Source of the DNA: an uncultured Flaviramulus sp.
GTDB lineage: Bacteria > Bacteroidota > Bacteroidia > Flavobacteriales > Flavobacteriaceae
Assembly (NCBI GenBank): GCA_947487155.1
Contig: CANKVS010000006.1
Coordinates: 19,199 to 83,198 of the forward strand
DNA: 64,000 bases
Reading direction: 5' to 3'
In this document: positions 26,511 to 35,969 of the stretch, in pieces
How the letters are laid out: each line of letters begins with the position of its first letter
How positions within the stretch are numbered: position 1 is the first letter of the stretch
The notes under the pieces: generated by a model
Seen by the model: the letters and a program-made list of their open reading frames with translations, nothing else
Told to the model about the DNA's origin: nothing
The model's database searches: none
Position numbers and translations under genes: made by a program

Positions 26511-27989
26511 ATGAAAAATTTAAAAATCAAAAGTATACTTATAGTAATCGCGTTAATTTTTTCTTGTAGCGACGATTTTGTAAATGTTGATTCGCCCGAT
26601 GCGAATTCAGAAAGCTTTTTTAATACAGAAGCAGATTACCAAGCAGCCTTAACAGGTGCATATGATGGATTACAATACACCTACGTAAATGTAATGTTAG
26701 GAGAAATAGCATCAGATAATACATTATGTGGAGGAGAAAGTGCTACCGATGTTATTGGTTTTCAGGAAATTGACGATATGATACATACGCCAAACAATGC
26801 CAATTTAAGAGATATTTGGAATTGGATGTATGGGGCAGTAAATAGAGCAAATTTTATTTTAGAGTTTCAAGACAAAACAGACTTCCCAAACAAAAATAAT
26901 GTTATAGGGCAAGCACGTTTTTTAAGAGCTTATTATAATTTCGAGTTAGTAAAGTGGTTTGGAGATATTCCTTTTTTAGTTGATAAACGTATTGAGTTTG
27001 GAGACCAATTTGTAATAGAAAGATCTCCTAAATTTGAAGTTTATGCTTTAATAGAACAAGATTTAATGTTTGCTGCGGCTAATTTGCCATATACTCAATC
27101 TGAAAAAGGAAGAGTTACTAAAGGTGCTGCACAGGCATTATTAGGTAAAGCTTATTTATTTCAAGATAAATTCTCTGAAGCAGCTACTGTTTTAGAAGAC
27201 TTGATTAATAATGGTCCTTATGATTTAGTTACAGAAACTAGAAATGTAGAAGGCCTAACAATATTACCAATTTTTGAGAATGATAACGAAAACAACATAG
27301 AATCTGTTTTTGAAGTTCAGTATATTGATTCTGAAGGCGCAGGATTTGGATGTCTACAATGTAGTGAAGGTAATGTTGCTGTTGGGTTTAACGGAATAAG
27401 AAATTATAGTGGGCCAGAATTTGAATCTGGATTTAGTTTTAATGTACCAGTACAAGAAGTTGTTGATGCTTTTGAAGCTGGAGATATTCGATTAGATACA
27501 GCTATATTAAATATAGATACTTGGGCTACAGATACAGGAGCATCATTTGGTACAGGCTATGAGCATACAGGCTACTTTAACAGAAAGTATATATCTAGAC
27601 AAGGTGATTTAAATACTGGTGATGCTAACCTAACAAATCCTAATAATTACAGAGCAATACGTTTTGCAGATGTGCTATTAATGGCTGCAGAAGCATTAAA
27701 TAGAGGCAGTATTAGCGATACTAGAGCGCAAGGATATTTAAATCGTGTACGCACTAGAGCTATGTTGCCTAATGTAACAACAACAGGTACTAATTTGACT
27801 AATGATATTTATCAAGAACGTCGTGTTGAATTGGTAGGGGAAGGACATCGTTTTTTCGATTTGGTTAGAACAGGAAGAGCTTCTACCGAAATTGATGGCT
27901 TTGTTGCTGGAAAGCATGAACTGTTTCCTATTCCAGAAATAGAAATTCAGTTAGCAGGAAACAGATGGGCACAAAACCCAATGTATTAA
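26511..27989 (+). CDS. SusD/RagB-type outer-membrane lipoprotein
   Basis: The 492-residue protein has a lipobox Cys19 (ALIFSCSDDF). It has the SusD N-terminal TPR-like region (FFNTEADYQAALTGAYDGL, ARFLRAYYNFELVKWFGDI) and the C-terminal signature YQERRVELVGEGHRFFDLVRTG. It forms the lid over the adjacent SusC and binds glycan at the surface. The short gap to susC shows co-transcription. A Cys pair (FGCLQCSEGN) near residue 283 is unusual and could form a surface disulfide. Confidence 0.95.
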   Translation: MKNLKIKSILIVIALIFSCSDDFVNVDSPDANSESFFNTEADYQAALTGAYDGLQYTYVNVMLGEIASDNTLCGGESATDVIGFQEIDDMIHTPNNANLRDIWNWMYGAVNRANFILEFQDKTDFPNKNNVIGQARFLRAYYNFELVKWFGDIPFLVDKRIEFGDQFVIERSPKFEVYALIEQDLMFAAANLPYTQSEKGRVTKGAAQALLGKAYLFQDKFSEAATVLEDLINNGPYDLVTETRNVEGLTILPIFENDNENNIESVFEVQYIDSEGAGFGCLQCSEGNVAVGFNGIRNYSGPEFESGFSFNVPVQEVVDAFEAGDIRLDTAILNIDTWATDTGASFGTGYEHTGYFNRKYISRQGDLNTGDANLTNPNNYRAIRFADVLLMAAEALNRGSISDTRAQGYLNRVRTRAMLPNVTTTGTNLTNDIYQERRVELVGEGHRFFDLVRTGRASTEIDGFVAGKHELFPIPEIEIQLAGNRWAQNPMY

Positions 27990-28007
27990 ACATTAAAAAA
28001 ATTAGAT

Positions 28008-30014
28008 ATGAAAACATTAAAATATATATTGAGTTTAGCTTTAGTATTCTTTATAGGATGTGCTGAAGATGATAACGATTTAAGTTTTGTTGATAAGATT
28101 GAAGCGCCTACAAATGTATCGGCTCTTTTTAAAATATCTCAAGACAATAGTGGTTTGGTTTCAATTACACCAAACTCAGATGGTGCAGTATTGTATAATA
28201 TTACTTTTGGTGATGATACCGAAGCACCAGAAAGTGTAAAGCAAGGAGAAAGTTTAGATCACGAATACGCAGAAGGAACTTATTCAGTTAATGTAGAAGC
28301 CGTTGGGCTTAATGGATTAAAAGCATCAGTTAGTAAAGATTTAGTGGTGTCTTTTAAAGCACCAGAAAATTTGGATGTAATTATAGAAAATGATGTTGCT
28401 GTTTCAAAAAAAGTAAATATTACAGCAAATGCAGATTTTGCTATGATGTACGAATTTTATTCGGGAGAGGACGGAGTTACACAACCTGTAGCAACGGCTA
28501 ATATAGGAGAGACAGTTTCTTATATATATGAAAACCCTGGAACTTACGATGTTAGAGTTATAGTAATGGGAGGGGCAATTGAAACAACAGAATACACTGA
28601 AACTTTTGAAGTTACTGAGATTTTAGCGCCAATAGCACCTGCGCCAACGCAGCAAAACAGAGCTGAAGAAGATGTGATTTCTATTTACAGTTCTGTGTAT
28701 ACTGATGTGCCTGATACAGATTTTTTTCCTGATTGGGGACAAGGAGGTCAAGGCAGTTCTTGGGCAGAATTTGATTTAGATGGAGATACAATGCTACAGT
28801 ACATTAATTTAAGCTATCAAGGTATAGCTTTAGCAGATGGTACAACAGTTGATGTTTCTGGGATGGAATTTTTACACTTAGATGTTTGGACCTCTGGAGA
28901 TGCTTCAAGAATAGAAACTTCTATTATTAATAATGCTTCTGGAACAACTACCGAAGCTCCAGTTTGGAGTGATTTAACAGCTGGCGAATGGACGTCTATA
29001 GAGATTCCTATTTCAGACTATACAGATCAAGGCTTAACTGTTACAGAAATTTTTCAAATGAAGTTTGTAGGAGATCCTTGGGCAACCGGAACAGTGTTTA
29101 TTGATAATATTTATTTCTACAAACAAAGTGCGGCACCGTTTAATGATGGTTTATTAACTAATGGCGATTTTGAATCTGGAGCAGCTCCTTGGATTGTAGG
29201 AGTAGATGATAATTCACCAATAAGTATAGTTACAGATTCTGGAAATACATATTATTCTGCAAATGTTGCAGCAGCAGGAAACCCATGGGATGTAAATATG
29301 AGCCAAAAAGTTAATATCATTCAAGACGAAACATACACTTTAGTTTTCGATGCATGGTCAGATACTAACAGATCTATAATTTCTGGTATAGGGTTAAGTG
29401 GTGCGCCATGGTCTAGTACCACTGAATCAGTAAGTATTACACCAACAAGAACTAGGTATTCATTAACATTAGTTGCAGCAGGATATGGAGCTCCAGATGC
29501 TCGTATAATATTCGATTTGGGAGCAGAAGCTGGTATGGTAAATATAGATGACGTGTCTTTGTTTTTAGGAGATGGTCCATTTGATGATGGTATATTAACT
29601 AATGGAGATTTTGAAGCTGGAGCTGAACCATGGATTGTAGGAACTGATGATAATGCTCCAGTAACTGTAGTAACAGATTCTGGAAACACTCATTATTTTG
29701 CTGATGTAACAGCTGCAGGAAACCCATGGGATGTTAACATGAGTCAAAAAGTTGAAATAACTCAAGGGCTAACATATACACTTACTTTTGATGCTTGGTC
29801 AGATACCAATAGAACAATAGTTTCTGGTATAGGGTTAAGTGCGGCTCCATGGTCAAGTGCTACGGAATCAATTAGTATTACCCCAACGAGAACAACGTAT
29901 ACGCAAACTCTTGAAGCAACAGATTTTGGAGCTATTGATGCGCGCGTAATATTTGATATGGGAGCTGAAATTGGTCAAGTAAATATTGATAATGTTTCTT
30001 TAACCTCTAACTAA
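28008..30014 (+). CDS. Surface glycan-binding lipoprotein with PKD-like domains and duplicated CBM4/9-like modules
   Basis: The 668-residue lipoprotein (lipobox Cys18, LVFFIGCAED) begins with two Ig/PKD-like domains (about 30-115 and 120-205). A domain at about 220-375 starts ISIYSSVYTD and ends GTVFIDNIYFYK. The last two modules (about 378-524 and 525-668) are tandem copies of a carbohydrate-binding sandwich, each with NGDFE, NPWDVNMSQKV, FDAWSDTNR and VNIDDVSL or VNIDNVSL. No catalytic domain is present. Its place right after susD makes it the locus SusE/F-like binding protein, presumably holding laminarin chains at the surface. Confidence 0.85.
   Translation: MKTLKYILSLALVFFIGCAEDDNDLSFVDKIEAPTNVSALFKISQDNSGLVSITPNSDGAVLYNITFGDDTEAPESVKQGESLDHEYAEGTYSVNVEAVGLNGLKASVSKDLVVSFKAPENLDVIIENDVAVSKKVNITANADFAMMYEFYSGEDGVTQPVATANIGETVSYIYENPGTYDVRVIVMGGAIETTEYTETFEVTEILAPIAPAPTQQNRAEEDVISIYSSVYTDVPDTDFFPDWGQGGQGSSWAEFDLDGDTMLQYINLSYQGIALADGTTVDVSGMEFLHLDVWTSGDASRIETSIINNASGTTTEAPVWSDLTAGEWTSIEIPISDYTDQGLTVTEIFQMKFVGDPWATGTVFIDNIYFYKQSAAPFNDGLLTNGDFESGAAPWIVGVDDNSPISIVTDSGNTYYSANVAAAGNPWDVNMSQKVNIIQDETYTLVFDAWSDTNRSIISGIGLSGAPWSSTTESVSITPTRTRYSLTLVAAGYGAPDARIIFDLGAEAGMVNIDDVSLFLGDGPFDDGILTNGDFEAGAEPWIVGTDDNAPVTVVTDSGNTHYFADVTAAGNPWDVNMSQKVEITQGLTYTLTFDAWSDTNRTIVSGIGLSAAPWSSATESISITPTRTTYTQTLEATDFGAIDARVIFDMGAEIGQVNIDNVSLTSN
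29139..30011 (+). repeat. In-gene tandem duplication of a binding module
   Basis: Two copies of a 441-base unit begin at 29139 and 29580, in frame, encoding about 147 residues each. They stay very similar at the protein level with scattered silent and conservative differences, which points to a fairly recent duplication kept under selection. Confidence 0.8.
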
Positions 30015-30033
30015 TTAATAAGAATATTGAATT

Positions 30034-30990
30034 ATGAAAAAATTTATAAATAATAAAAGGCTAATAATAATCTTTTTGTCATTGACAGTTGCATTTACTA
30101 GTTGTCAAGATGATGATGCAGATTTTGGAGATATAAATGCACCGACAGGTGTAACTATATCAGCTGAAATAATTGGAGTGGACACAACTAACCCCAACGG
30201 AGATGGAACAGGTATAGTAAACTTTACAGCAAGCTCTAATGGAGCTATCACATACAGATTTAATTTTGGTGATCAGTCAGATGTTAAGGTTGCTCCATCT
30301 GGAACTATTACGCATAGGTTTAGCTTAACAGGTGTAAACACATATTCAGTAACGGTTATTGCTTCAGGTAGAGGCGGTGTTTCTAGTACAGCAACTATAA
30401 ATATTGATGTTTTTAGCTCTTTTGAGGATCAAGAAGCAAAAGACTTTTTAACAGGTGGAGCTGGATTAAGTAAAACATGGTATTGGGCAGCAGATAAACC
30501 GGGTAATATTGGTTTAGGACCAAATGCGGTACAATCAGGAGGTGAGCACACGTTCTCTCAATGGTTTACTTCTGATGCATGGCATGGAGATAAATTATGT
30601 ATGTATGATGCAGAGTTTGTATTTACACAAGCTGTTGATGGTAGCTTAACTTTTGAACAACTAACAGATATTGCATATACACCTGGAGACTTTGCTGCTT
30701 CAATAGGAGTAGATGGCGATACATGTCATGGTACAGATGTAGCTCCTTCATTAGATGGTATTAAAAATGTTGCTTTAAGTCCATCATCTTCAACAGCAAC
30801 TGTTGCTGGTGATTATAGAGGAACAACAATGACTTTTTCTGATGGTGGCTTTATGTCTTGGTATGTAAATGTTAATGTGTTGGAAATTATAGAAATAACT
30901 GAAAACACAATGTTTGTAAGAATGACTGATAGTTCTAACCCAGATTTGGCTTGGTATTGTAAATACCAAACAGACAATCCTAATGATTAA
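30034..30990 (+). CDS. PKD-domain lipoprotein, SusE-like position
   Basis: The 318-residue lipoprotein has lipobox Cys26 (TVAFTSCQDDD). A PKD domain covers about residues 40-130 (TYRFNFGDQSD and TYSVTVIASGRGG). The C-terminal 185 residues form a sandwich rich in Trp and Tyr (KTWYWAADKPGNIGLGP, SQWFTSDAWHGDKLCMYDAEFVF, GGFMSWYVNVNVLEI) seen in many flavobacterial PULs but without a proven function known to me. The exposed aromatics suggest glycan binding. It closes the first operon; a strong terminator starts 55 bases later. Confidence 0.8.
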   Translation: MKKFINNKRLIIIFLSLTVAFTSCQDDDADFGDINAPTGVTISAEIIGVDTTNPNGDGTGIVNFTASSNGAITYRFNFGDQSDVKVAPSGTITHRFSLTGVNTYSVTVIASGRGGVSSTATINIDVFSSFEDQEAKDFLTGGAGLSKTWYWAADKPGNIGLGPNAVQSGGEHTFSQWFTSDAWHGDKLCMYDAEFVFTQAVDGSLTFEQLTDIAYTPGDFAASIGVDGDTCHGTDVAPSLDGIKNVALSPSSSTATVAGDYRGTTMTFSDGGFMSWYVNVNVLEIIEITENTMFVRMTDSSNPDLAWYCKYQTDNPND

Positions 30991-31044
30991 GCTGCAAAAA
31001 TTAATATTAGATTAAACAAATTATTGACTAATTTAAATATTATC

Positions 31045-31083
31045 ATAGGTTAAAAAAACACAACACGTGTTTTTTTAACCTAT
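31045..31083 (+). terminator. Intrinsic terminator of the susCD operon
   Basis: A perfect 17-bp stem (31045-31061 with 31067-31083) encloses the five-base loop AACAC. The stem has A7 on the left arm and T7 on the right, so it can act in both directions. Its right arm overlaps the start of the next regulator site. Confidence 0.8.
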
Positions 31084-31097
31084 ACATTACCACAACA
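31078..31097 (+). promoter_or_regulatory. PUL regulator site 2 (second operon promoter)
   Basis: ACCTATACATTACCACAACA is the second near-perfect copy of the PUL site. Its second half-site starts 75 bases before the TTTG of the promoter at 31164, against 74 for the susC copy. The first six bases also belong to the terminator stem. Confidence 0.65.
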
Positions 31098-31163
31098 ATC
31101 AAGCATTTTTATAAAATTTATATTCTTAAAACGAAAAACAGAATACTACAACAAAGAGCTGGT

Positions 31164-31195
31164 TTTGTTAGGTTTTTAGAGTAATAAATAACTTT
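31164..31195 (+). promoter_or_regulatory. Promoter of the second PUL operon
   Basis: TTTG (31164-31167), a 20-base spacer and TAACTTTT (31188-31195) align with the susC promoter. TTTGT(T/A)AGGTTTT and TGTATGTTTTTTGTT are shared at the same relative positions. The predicted start is about 31203, giving a leader of roughly 140 bases. Confidence 0.6.
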
Positions 31196-31277
31196 TTTTT
31201 ACTGTGTATGTTTTTTGTTGAGGTGTTTTTTATAAAGTTACTAATTTATTAAAGTAATTTTATAACAACGCAACGTC

Positions 31278-31297
31278 CCCATAATACTACCACAACA
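31278..31297 (+). promoter_or_regulatory. Third PUL site-like sequence in the operon 2 leader
   Basis: CCCATAATACTACCACAACA carries the full ACCACAACA half-site and a CCCATA half-site one base further away than in sites 1 and 2. It lies downstream of the predicted start, 49 bases before the ATG, so it could serve feedback control or a second promoter. Confidence 0.45.
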
Positions 31298-31345
31298 TTC
31301 TATAAAATAGAAGTTTAGTTTTACCAACTTAAAAATAATAATACT

Positions 31346-34300
31346 ATGAAAAACAATGTTCTAAGATTAGTACTCTTCTTATTTGCAATTTCGGCTTTTG
31401 GGCAATCCGACAAGGTCTCAGTTGTAAGTAATGATGAAGGCATGAAATTAGTAGTCAATGGAAAAGATTTTATGATTAATGGTATGAATTGGGATTATAT
31501 CCCTATTGGAACCAACACTGTAAATGCCAACTTCTGGAAAAAATCTGATGATATTATTAAGGCAGGACTGGATTCAGAAATGTCACTTCTAAAAAACATG
31601 AATGTAAATGTAATACGTCAGTATACAGGAGTACCTGCAAAATGGATTAAGTACATCTACGAAAACTATGGTATTTATACGATGCTTAATCATTCCTTTG
31701 GTCGTTATGGTTTAACACTAGATGGTGTTTGGACACCAGTTACTATTTATGACGATGCTAAAACTGCAGAACACCTTATGTCTGAAGTAGAAAACTTAGT
31801 TAAGGAATATAAGAATACACCAGGGTTATTACTGTATTTGCTTGGTAACGAAAACAATTATGGGTTGTTCTGGGCTGGAGCAGAAACCGAAGATTTTCCT
31901 GATGAAGAGGAGAAAAAGCAAGCTGTTGGACAAAATCGTGGTCGCCCAATGTATAAACTTATGAATGAAGCTGCTAAAAAGATGAAAGCTATGGACTCAT
32001 CACATCCTGTAGCAATATGTAACGGTGATGTATTGTTTATAGACATTGTAGCAGAAGAATGTAAAGATGTAGATATATATGGAGTAAACTCGTACCGTGG
32101 TGCTTCTTTTACCGATATGTTTAAAGTCGTTAAAGAAAAACTTAATAAGCCCATTATGTTTACCGAGTTTGGTGCCGATGCGTTTAATGCTATAGAAAAT
32201 AAAGAAGACCAGAAAGCACAAGCCTATTATATGGTTGAGAATTGGAGAGAGATTTATGAAAATGCAGCAGGTTTAGGAAAAGAAGAAAACTCTATTGGAG
32301 GGTTTACATTTCAATTTAGTGATGGTTGGTGGAAATACGGTTTTGATAAAAGAGAAAATGCCGATCAACATGATAACAATGCATCTTGGGCAAATGGCGG
32401 ATATGCCATTGATTTAGCACCAGGAGAAAATAACATGAATGAAGAGTGGTTTGGTATTTGTGCAAAAGGACCAACCAGCGAAAGAGGCCTTTACGATTTA
32501 TACCCTCGTGCAGCATATTATGCTTTAAAAGAAGCACATCAGTTAAATCCTTACAGAGAAGGAGTTAATCTAGAATTTGTTCAAAACCATTTTGATGGTA
32601 TAGAACTCATGGGTGCCATTTTAAAAGCTAGAGGAGATAAGGCTGCTTTAGAAGCAAAAGATGGAGGAAAAATTAAGATAAGTAATTTAAGAGCAGAGTT
32701 TACCACGTTTAATACAGGAGGTAGTTTAATTACAACGCCAGATACTGCAGATCCTGATGAATTAGCATATCCAAACCAACTAGGTTTCGATCATATGCAA
32801 TCTTATTTTGTAGGGGTTGAGGGTAAACCAACATCTAACATGACGGCGAATGTGAACTTTAACATTTTAGGTAATGTTGCTGAAAACCCAATTGATGAAA
32901 TTTTTTATGAAAATAGAGGGCGAACTATATCTATTAATGGTAACAATGGAGCAGTAACATTAGGAGATGCTAATCGTGTTCAAGTTTATAATGCAGAATT
33001 CGAGTGGAAAGCTAAAGAATTCGACTTAAAAGGGTTTTATCGAACAGGACATTACCATTGGGGGTATGAAGGCGATTTATTTGGCTTATATCCAGAAGCA
33101 AATTACGGACCGAACTTAGATATTTATCAAGGTGAAATATCGGGTATCGAAATTGATGGTAAAAAAAGCTTTAAAGGCTTTAAAGCAGCTTTTGGACCGC
33201 AATTATGGTGGGGCGCTAATCCTGCGGTGCTTTTAAAGTATCAAACCAAAATTGGACATTTTGATGTCGCTGCGATATATCATGAAGATATTGACGATGT
33301 TGGAGAAGCAGTTACTTCTATTGCCATACCACAACCTAAAACACGTAGAGCAACTTTATCTATAGAAAAAGAATTTGGTGCTTTCGATCTTCAATTAGGT
33401 GCTATTTGGGCAGGAGAACCTTTAAACGGTAGAGAGTTTCAAGTAGCCGAAGGAACACCAGGTAACTATATTATTTATACAGACAAGGTTAATTCTGAAG
33501 ACAATTGGGGAGGGAAGGCTAAATTAACGTTTCAAAAAGGGAAATTTAATTGGTATGCCCAAGGTGCTATTCAAGGGTTAGTTGCTAACGGAGGTTACGA
33601 CCAAACAAAAACTTTTACAGGATGGAGGCTTAAGGATACAGGAAGCGGCAATCAAACCAATTTCTTAACAGGTTTTGCGTTAACTGTTGGCAAGTTTCAA
33701 ATTGCACCAAACTTTTTATGGCAAAAACCAATTGTTGGAGCTATGCCAAACGATGTGCAGGCACCAGGTAGGTTAAGAAACATTCAGGATGATCCCTTTA
33801 TAGTAAGAGCAAACAGAGAAACTACTGCAGGAGAGTTGTTATTCTCTTACGATCCAACCCCAGGAACTTGGATGTACGAGTGGGATAACGATAGAGCAGA
33901 AGATGCCAAATTTGCTTTCAATTTAGGGTTTGTATATAAACATCATCCAACAGCGCAAGATGCAGCTATAGGGTTTTTAGATAATCGTACATCTTTCGCT
34001 TTTCCTAATTCAGCACCAGCTCAAGATCTTTGGGAAGCACATTCAAGAATAGTTTCTAAAGTAAGTCCAGACTTAGGGTTAATTGCTAATTTTTATGCAG
34101 GAAATGGTCAGGCAAATGGAAGCGACGATAGGTTAATTAACCGTGTAGGAGGCGATATTAGAGTTATACATAATAAGCTAAAATTTACACACGCCTTTAA
34201 AATTAACGATTGGGGACCTTTCGATTATCATCGCGATTTTAACTTAACATACCCTGTACAACTCATGTTAGATATATCTACAACTTTAGGGAAACCAGAT

Positions 34301-34495
34301 TGGTTTATACTACCAGACACAAAAGTTGGTATTCGTGGGACATGGCGATCACTAGATCAATATTCACCACGTTATGCACCTAATAGAGTAGAACCAAATA
34401 CGTTCCCTCCAGTTCCAACAGTAAGTACTGTAGGGTTTGATGATGGGCAAGAGTGGGAAATTAGAACATATATACACATCAACATTGGTAAATAA
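31346..34495 (+). CDS. Clan GH-A glycoside hydrolase fused to a putative outer-membrane beta-barrel
   Basis: The 1049-residue protein has a signal peptide (LFLFAISAFGQ). Residues 30-400 are a (beta/alpha)8 domain of the GH2/GH5-like type, with acid/base Glu169 in LYLLGNENNYG and nucleophile Glu274 in MFTEFGADAF. The remaining 600 residues have no catalytic motif and consist of alternating amphipathic strands rich in Tyr and Trp (FNWYAQGAIQGLVA, NFLTGFALTVGKFQIAPNF, TKVGIRGTWRSLDQY) ending EIRTYIHINIGK, as in outer-membrane barrels. It opens the second operon. I infer a surface- or periplasm-facing glucanase or transglycosylase tethered by its own barrel. The GH family number cannot be fixed by eye. 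Confidence 0.8.
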   Translation: MKNNVLRLVLFLFAISAFGQSDKVSVVSNDEGMKLVVNGKDFMINGMNWDYIPIGTNTVNANFWKKSDDIIKAGLDSEMSLLKNMNVNVIRQYTGVPAKWIKYIYENYGIYTMLNHSFGRYGLTLDGVWTPVTIYDDAKTAEHLMSEVENLVKEYKNTPGLLLYLLGNENNYGLFWAGAETEDFPDEEEKKQAVGQNRGRPMYKLMNEAAKKMKAMDSSHPVAICNGDVLFIDIVAEECKDVDIYGVNSYRGASFTDMFKVVKEKLNKPIMFTEFGADAFNAIENKEDQKAQAYYMVENWREIYENAAGLGKEENSIGGFTFQFSDGWWKYGFDKRENADQHDNNASWANGGYAIDLAPGENNMNEEWFGICAKGPTSERGLYDLYPRAAYYALKEAHQLNPYREGVNLEFVQNHFDGIELMGAILKARGDKAALEAKDGGKIKISNLRAEFTTFNTGGSLITTPDTADPDELAYPNQLGFDHMQSYFVGVEGKPTSNMTANVNFNILGNVAENPIDEIFYENRGRTISINGNNGAVTLGDANRVQVYNAEFEWKAKEFDLKGFYRTGHYHWGYEGDLFGLYPEANYGPNLDIYQGEISGIEIDGKKSFKGFKAAFGPQLWWGANPAVLLKYQTKIGHFDVAAIYHEDIDDVGEAVTSIAIPQPKTRRATLSIEKEFGAFDLQLGAIWAGEPLNGREFQVAEGTPGNYIIYTDKVNSEDNWGGKAKLTFQKGKFNWYAQGAIQGLVANGGYDQTKTFTGWRLKDTGSGNQTNFLTGFALTVGKFQIAPNFLWQKPIVGAMPNDVQAPGRLRNIQDDPFIVRANRETTAGELLFSYDPTPGTWMYEWDNDRAEDAKFAFNLGFVYKHHPTAQDAAIGFLDNRTSFAFPNSAPAQDLWEAHSRIVSKVSPDLGLIANFYAGNGQANGSDDRLINRVGGDIRVIHNKLKFTHAFKINDWGPFDYHRDFNLTYPVQLMLDISTTLGKPDWFILPDTKVGIRGTWRSLDQYSPRYAPNRVEPNTFPPVPTVSTVGFDDGQEWEIRTYIHINIGK

Positions 34496-34508
34496 AAAAG
34501 AAATAAAA

Positions 34509-35936
34509 ATGAAAACTATAAAATTTATATATAAAAAAGGAGTGTTTTTCTTGGCATTGGCTTTTGTAATCAATGTTAGTTGTGAAAGAGATTTATCAGA
34601 CGAGGTAGAATTTGCAACATTTCCTGCTACAGCAGAAGTGTTTACCGATGCACCAATTGGTCTAGGAACCAATTTTTATTTCCCTTATGAAGGCTCAAAA
34701 CCTACAGCATGGTCGGTAGATGAAAAAGTAAGTTATGAGGGAATAGCTTCAATGAGATTTGATGTACCTAATGTTAATGACCCAGAAGGTAATTATGCTG
34801 GAGCAATATTTAGAATAGATGGCGAAGGTTCTGGTAGAGATTTATCAGGATTTGATGCCTTAACATTTTGGGCAAAAGCTTCTCAAGCTGTTACTATTGG
34901 CGAAATAGGGTTTGGGGAAGACTTTGGTGAGAACAAGTATGTAACCACAAGAATCAATGTTAGTTTAACCACTAACTGGGTTAAATATATAATTCCAATA
35001 CCAGATCCTTCTAAATTAATTCAAGAACGAGGTATGTTAAGATACTCAGCAGGAGGCATTGGACCAGTAGGTAATGAAGTAGGTTACACATTTTGGTTAG
35101 ATGAAGTAAAGTTTGAAAAGCTAGGTACTATTGCTCAACCCCAACCTAAAATATTAAATGGAGAAGATGTAGCACAACAAACATTTACTGGTAGTAAAAT
35201 AGATATAGCAGCTAGAGGTTTAACGCAAACATTTAATGTTAGCGGAAAAAATGTTACTGTAAATACAACTCCAGCTTATTTTACATTTACATCTTCTAAT
35301 ACAGGAGTTGCAGTAATAGATGAGAAAGGAGTAGTAGATGTTATAGGCAAAGGTGATTCAGATATAACGGCAGAATTAGGAAGCGTTACAGCCATAGGGT
35401 CGTTAAAAGTAACTTCAAATGGAGTTTTTCCAGGAGCTCCAGCACCAATGAGACCTGAAGCAAATGTTAAATCTATTTATAGTGATACTTATACTTCTGC
35501 GACTGAAAGTAATTTTACTCCTAATTTTGGTGGTTCAACAACCCAAACTACAGAAGCAGGATCAAACGGCGATTCAGTTCAATTATATACAAATAACAAT
35601 TTTACAGGTATTATTTTTAATAATACAGTAGACGCTTCAGAATTAACACATTTACACGTAGATATTTACACTCAACAATCAGGTACTAATGTTGAATTAC
35701 AAATAAGAGATGTTGGTGCTAATGGCGAGATAGAAACAAATGTATTTAATGGTTTTCCTTCAGGCGACGATAAGGACTCTAGGTTTACAGCTTCAGGATT
35801 AACAGTAGGTTCATGGACTTCTGTAGATATTCCATTGGAAGGAGATCTTGCTTCACAGAAAAATAATTTAGGAGCACTAATACTTGTAGGCGGTCCCGAT
35901 TTTATACTAGACAATATTTATTTCTATAAAGAATAA
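34509..35936 (+). CDS. Surface glycan-binding lipoprotein with Big_2-like domain
   Basis: The 475-residue product starts at ATG 34509; an open frame from 34437 overlaps the previous gene and would spoil the signal peptide. Lipobox Cys22 is in VINVSCERD. Residues 35-210 form a carbohydrate-binding sandwich (FDALTFWAKASQAVTIGEIGF, FWLDEVKFE). A Big_2-like Ig domain follows (FTSSNTGVAVIDEKGVVDV). The C-terminal 150 residues (SIYSDTYT to DFILDNIYFYKE) match the middle domain of the binding protein encoded at 28008, so the two share a module. No catalytic residues are visible. It lies 13 bases after the GH-A gene and 33 before GH16. Confidence 0.82.
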   Translation: MKTIKFIYKKGVFFLALAFVINVSCERDLSDEVEFATFPATAEVFTDAPIGLGTNFYFPYEGSKPTAWSVDEKVSYEGIASMRFDVPNVNDPEGNYAGAIFRIDGEGSGRDLSGFDALTFWAKASQAVTIGEIGFGEDFGENKYVTTRINVSLTTNWVKYIIPIPDPSKLIQERGMLRYSAGGIGPVGNEVGYTFWLDEVKFEKLGTIAQPQPKILNGEDVAQQTFTGSKIDIAARGLTQTFNVSGKNVTVNTTPAYFTFTSSNTGVAVIDEKGVVDVIGKGDSDITAELGSVTAIGSLKVTSNGVFPGAPAPMRPEANVKSIYSDTYTSATESNFTPNFGGSTTQTTEAGSNGDSVQLYTNNNFTGIIFNNTVDASELTHLHVDIYTQQSGTNVELQIRDVGANGEIETNVFNGFPSGDDKDSRFTASGLTVGSWTSVDIPLEGDLASQKNNLGALILVGGPDFILDNIYFYKE

Positions 35937-35969
35937 CAAGTCACTTATAACATTTTAAAAATTTAAAAG

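Noticed and set aside
34437..34508. Upstream extension of the binding lipoprotein gene to ATG 34437
   Set aside because: It overlaps the previous gene and adds 24 residues before a perfect lipoprotein signal that starts at ATG 34509.
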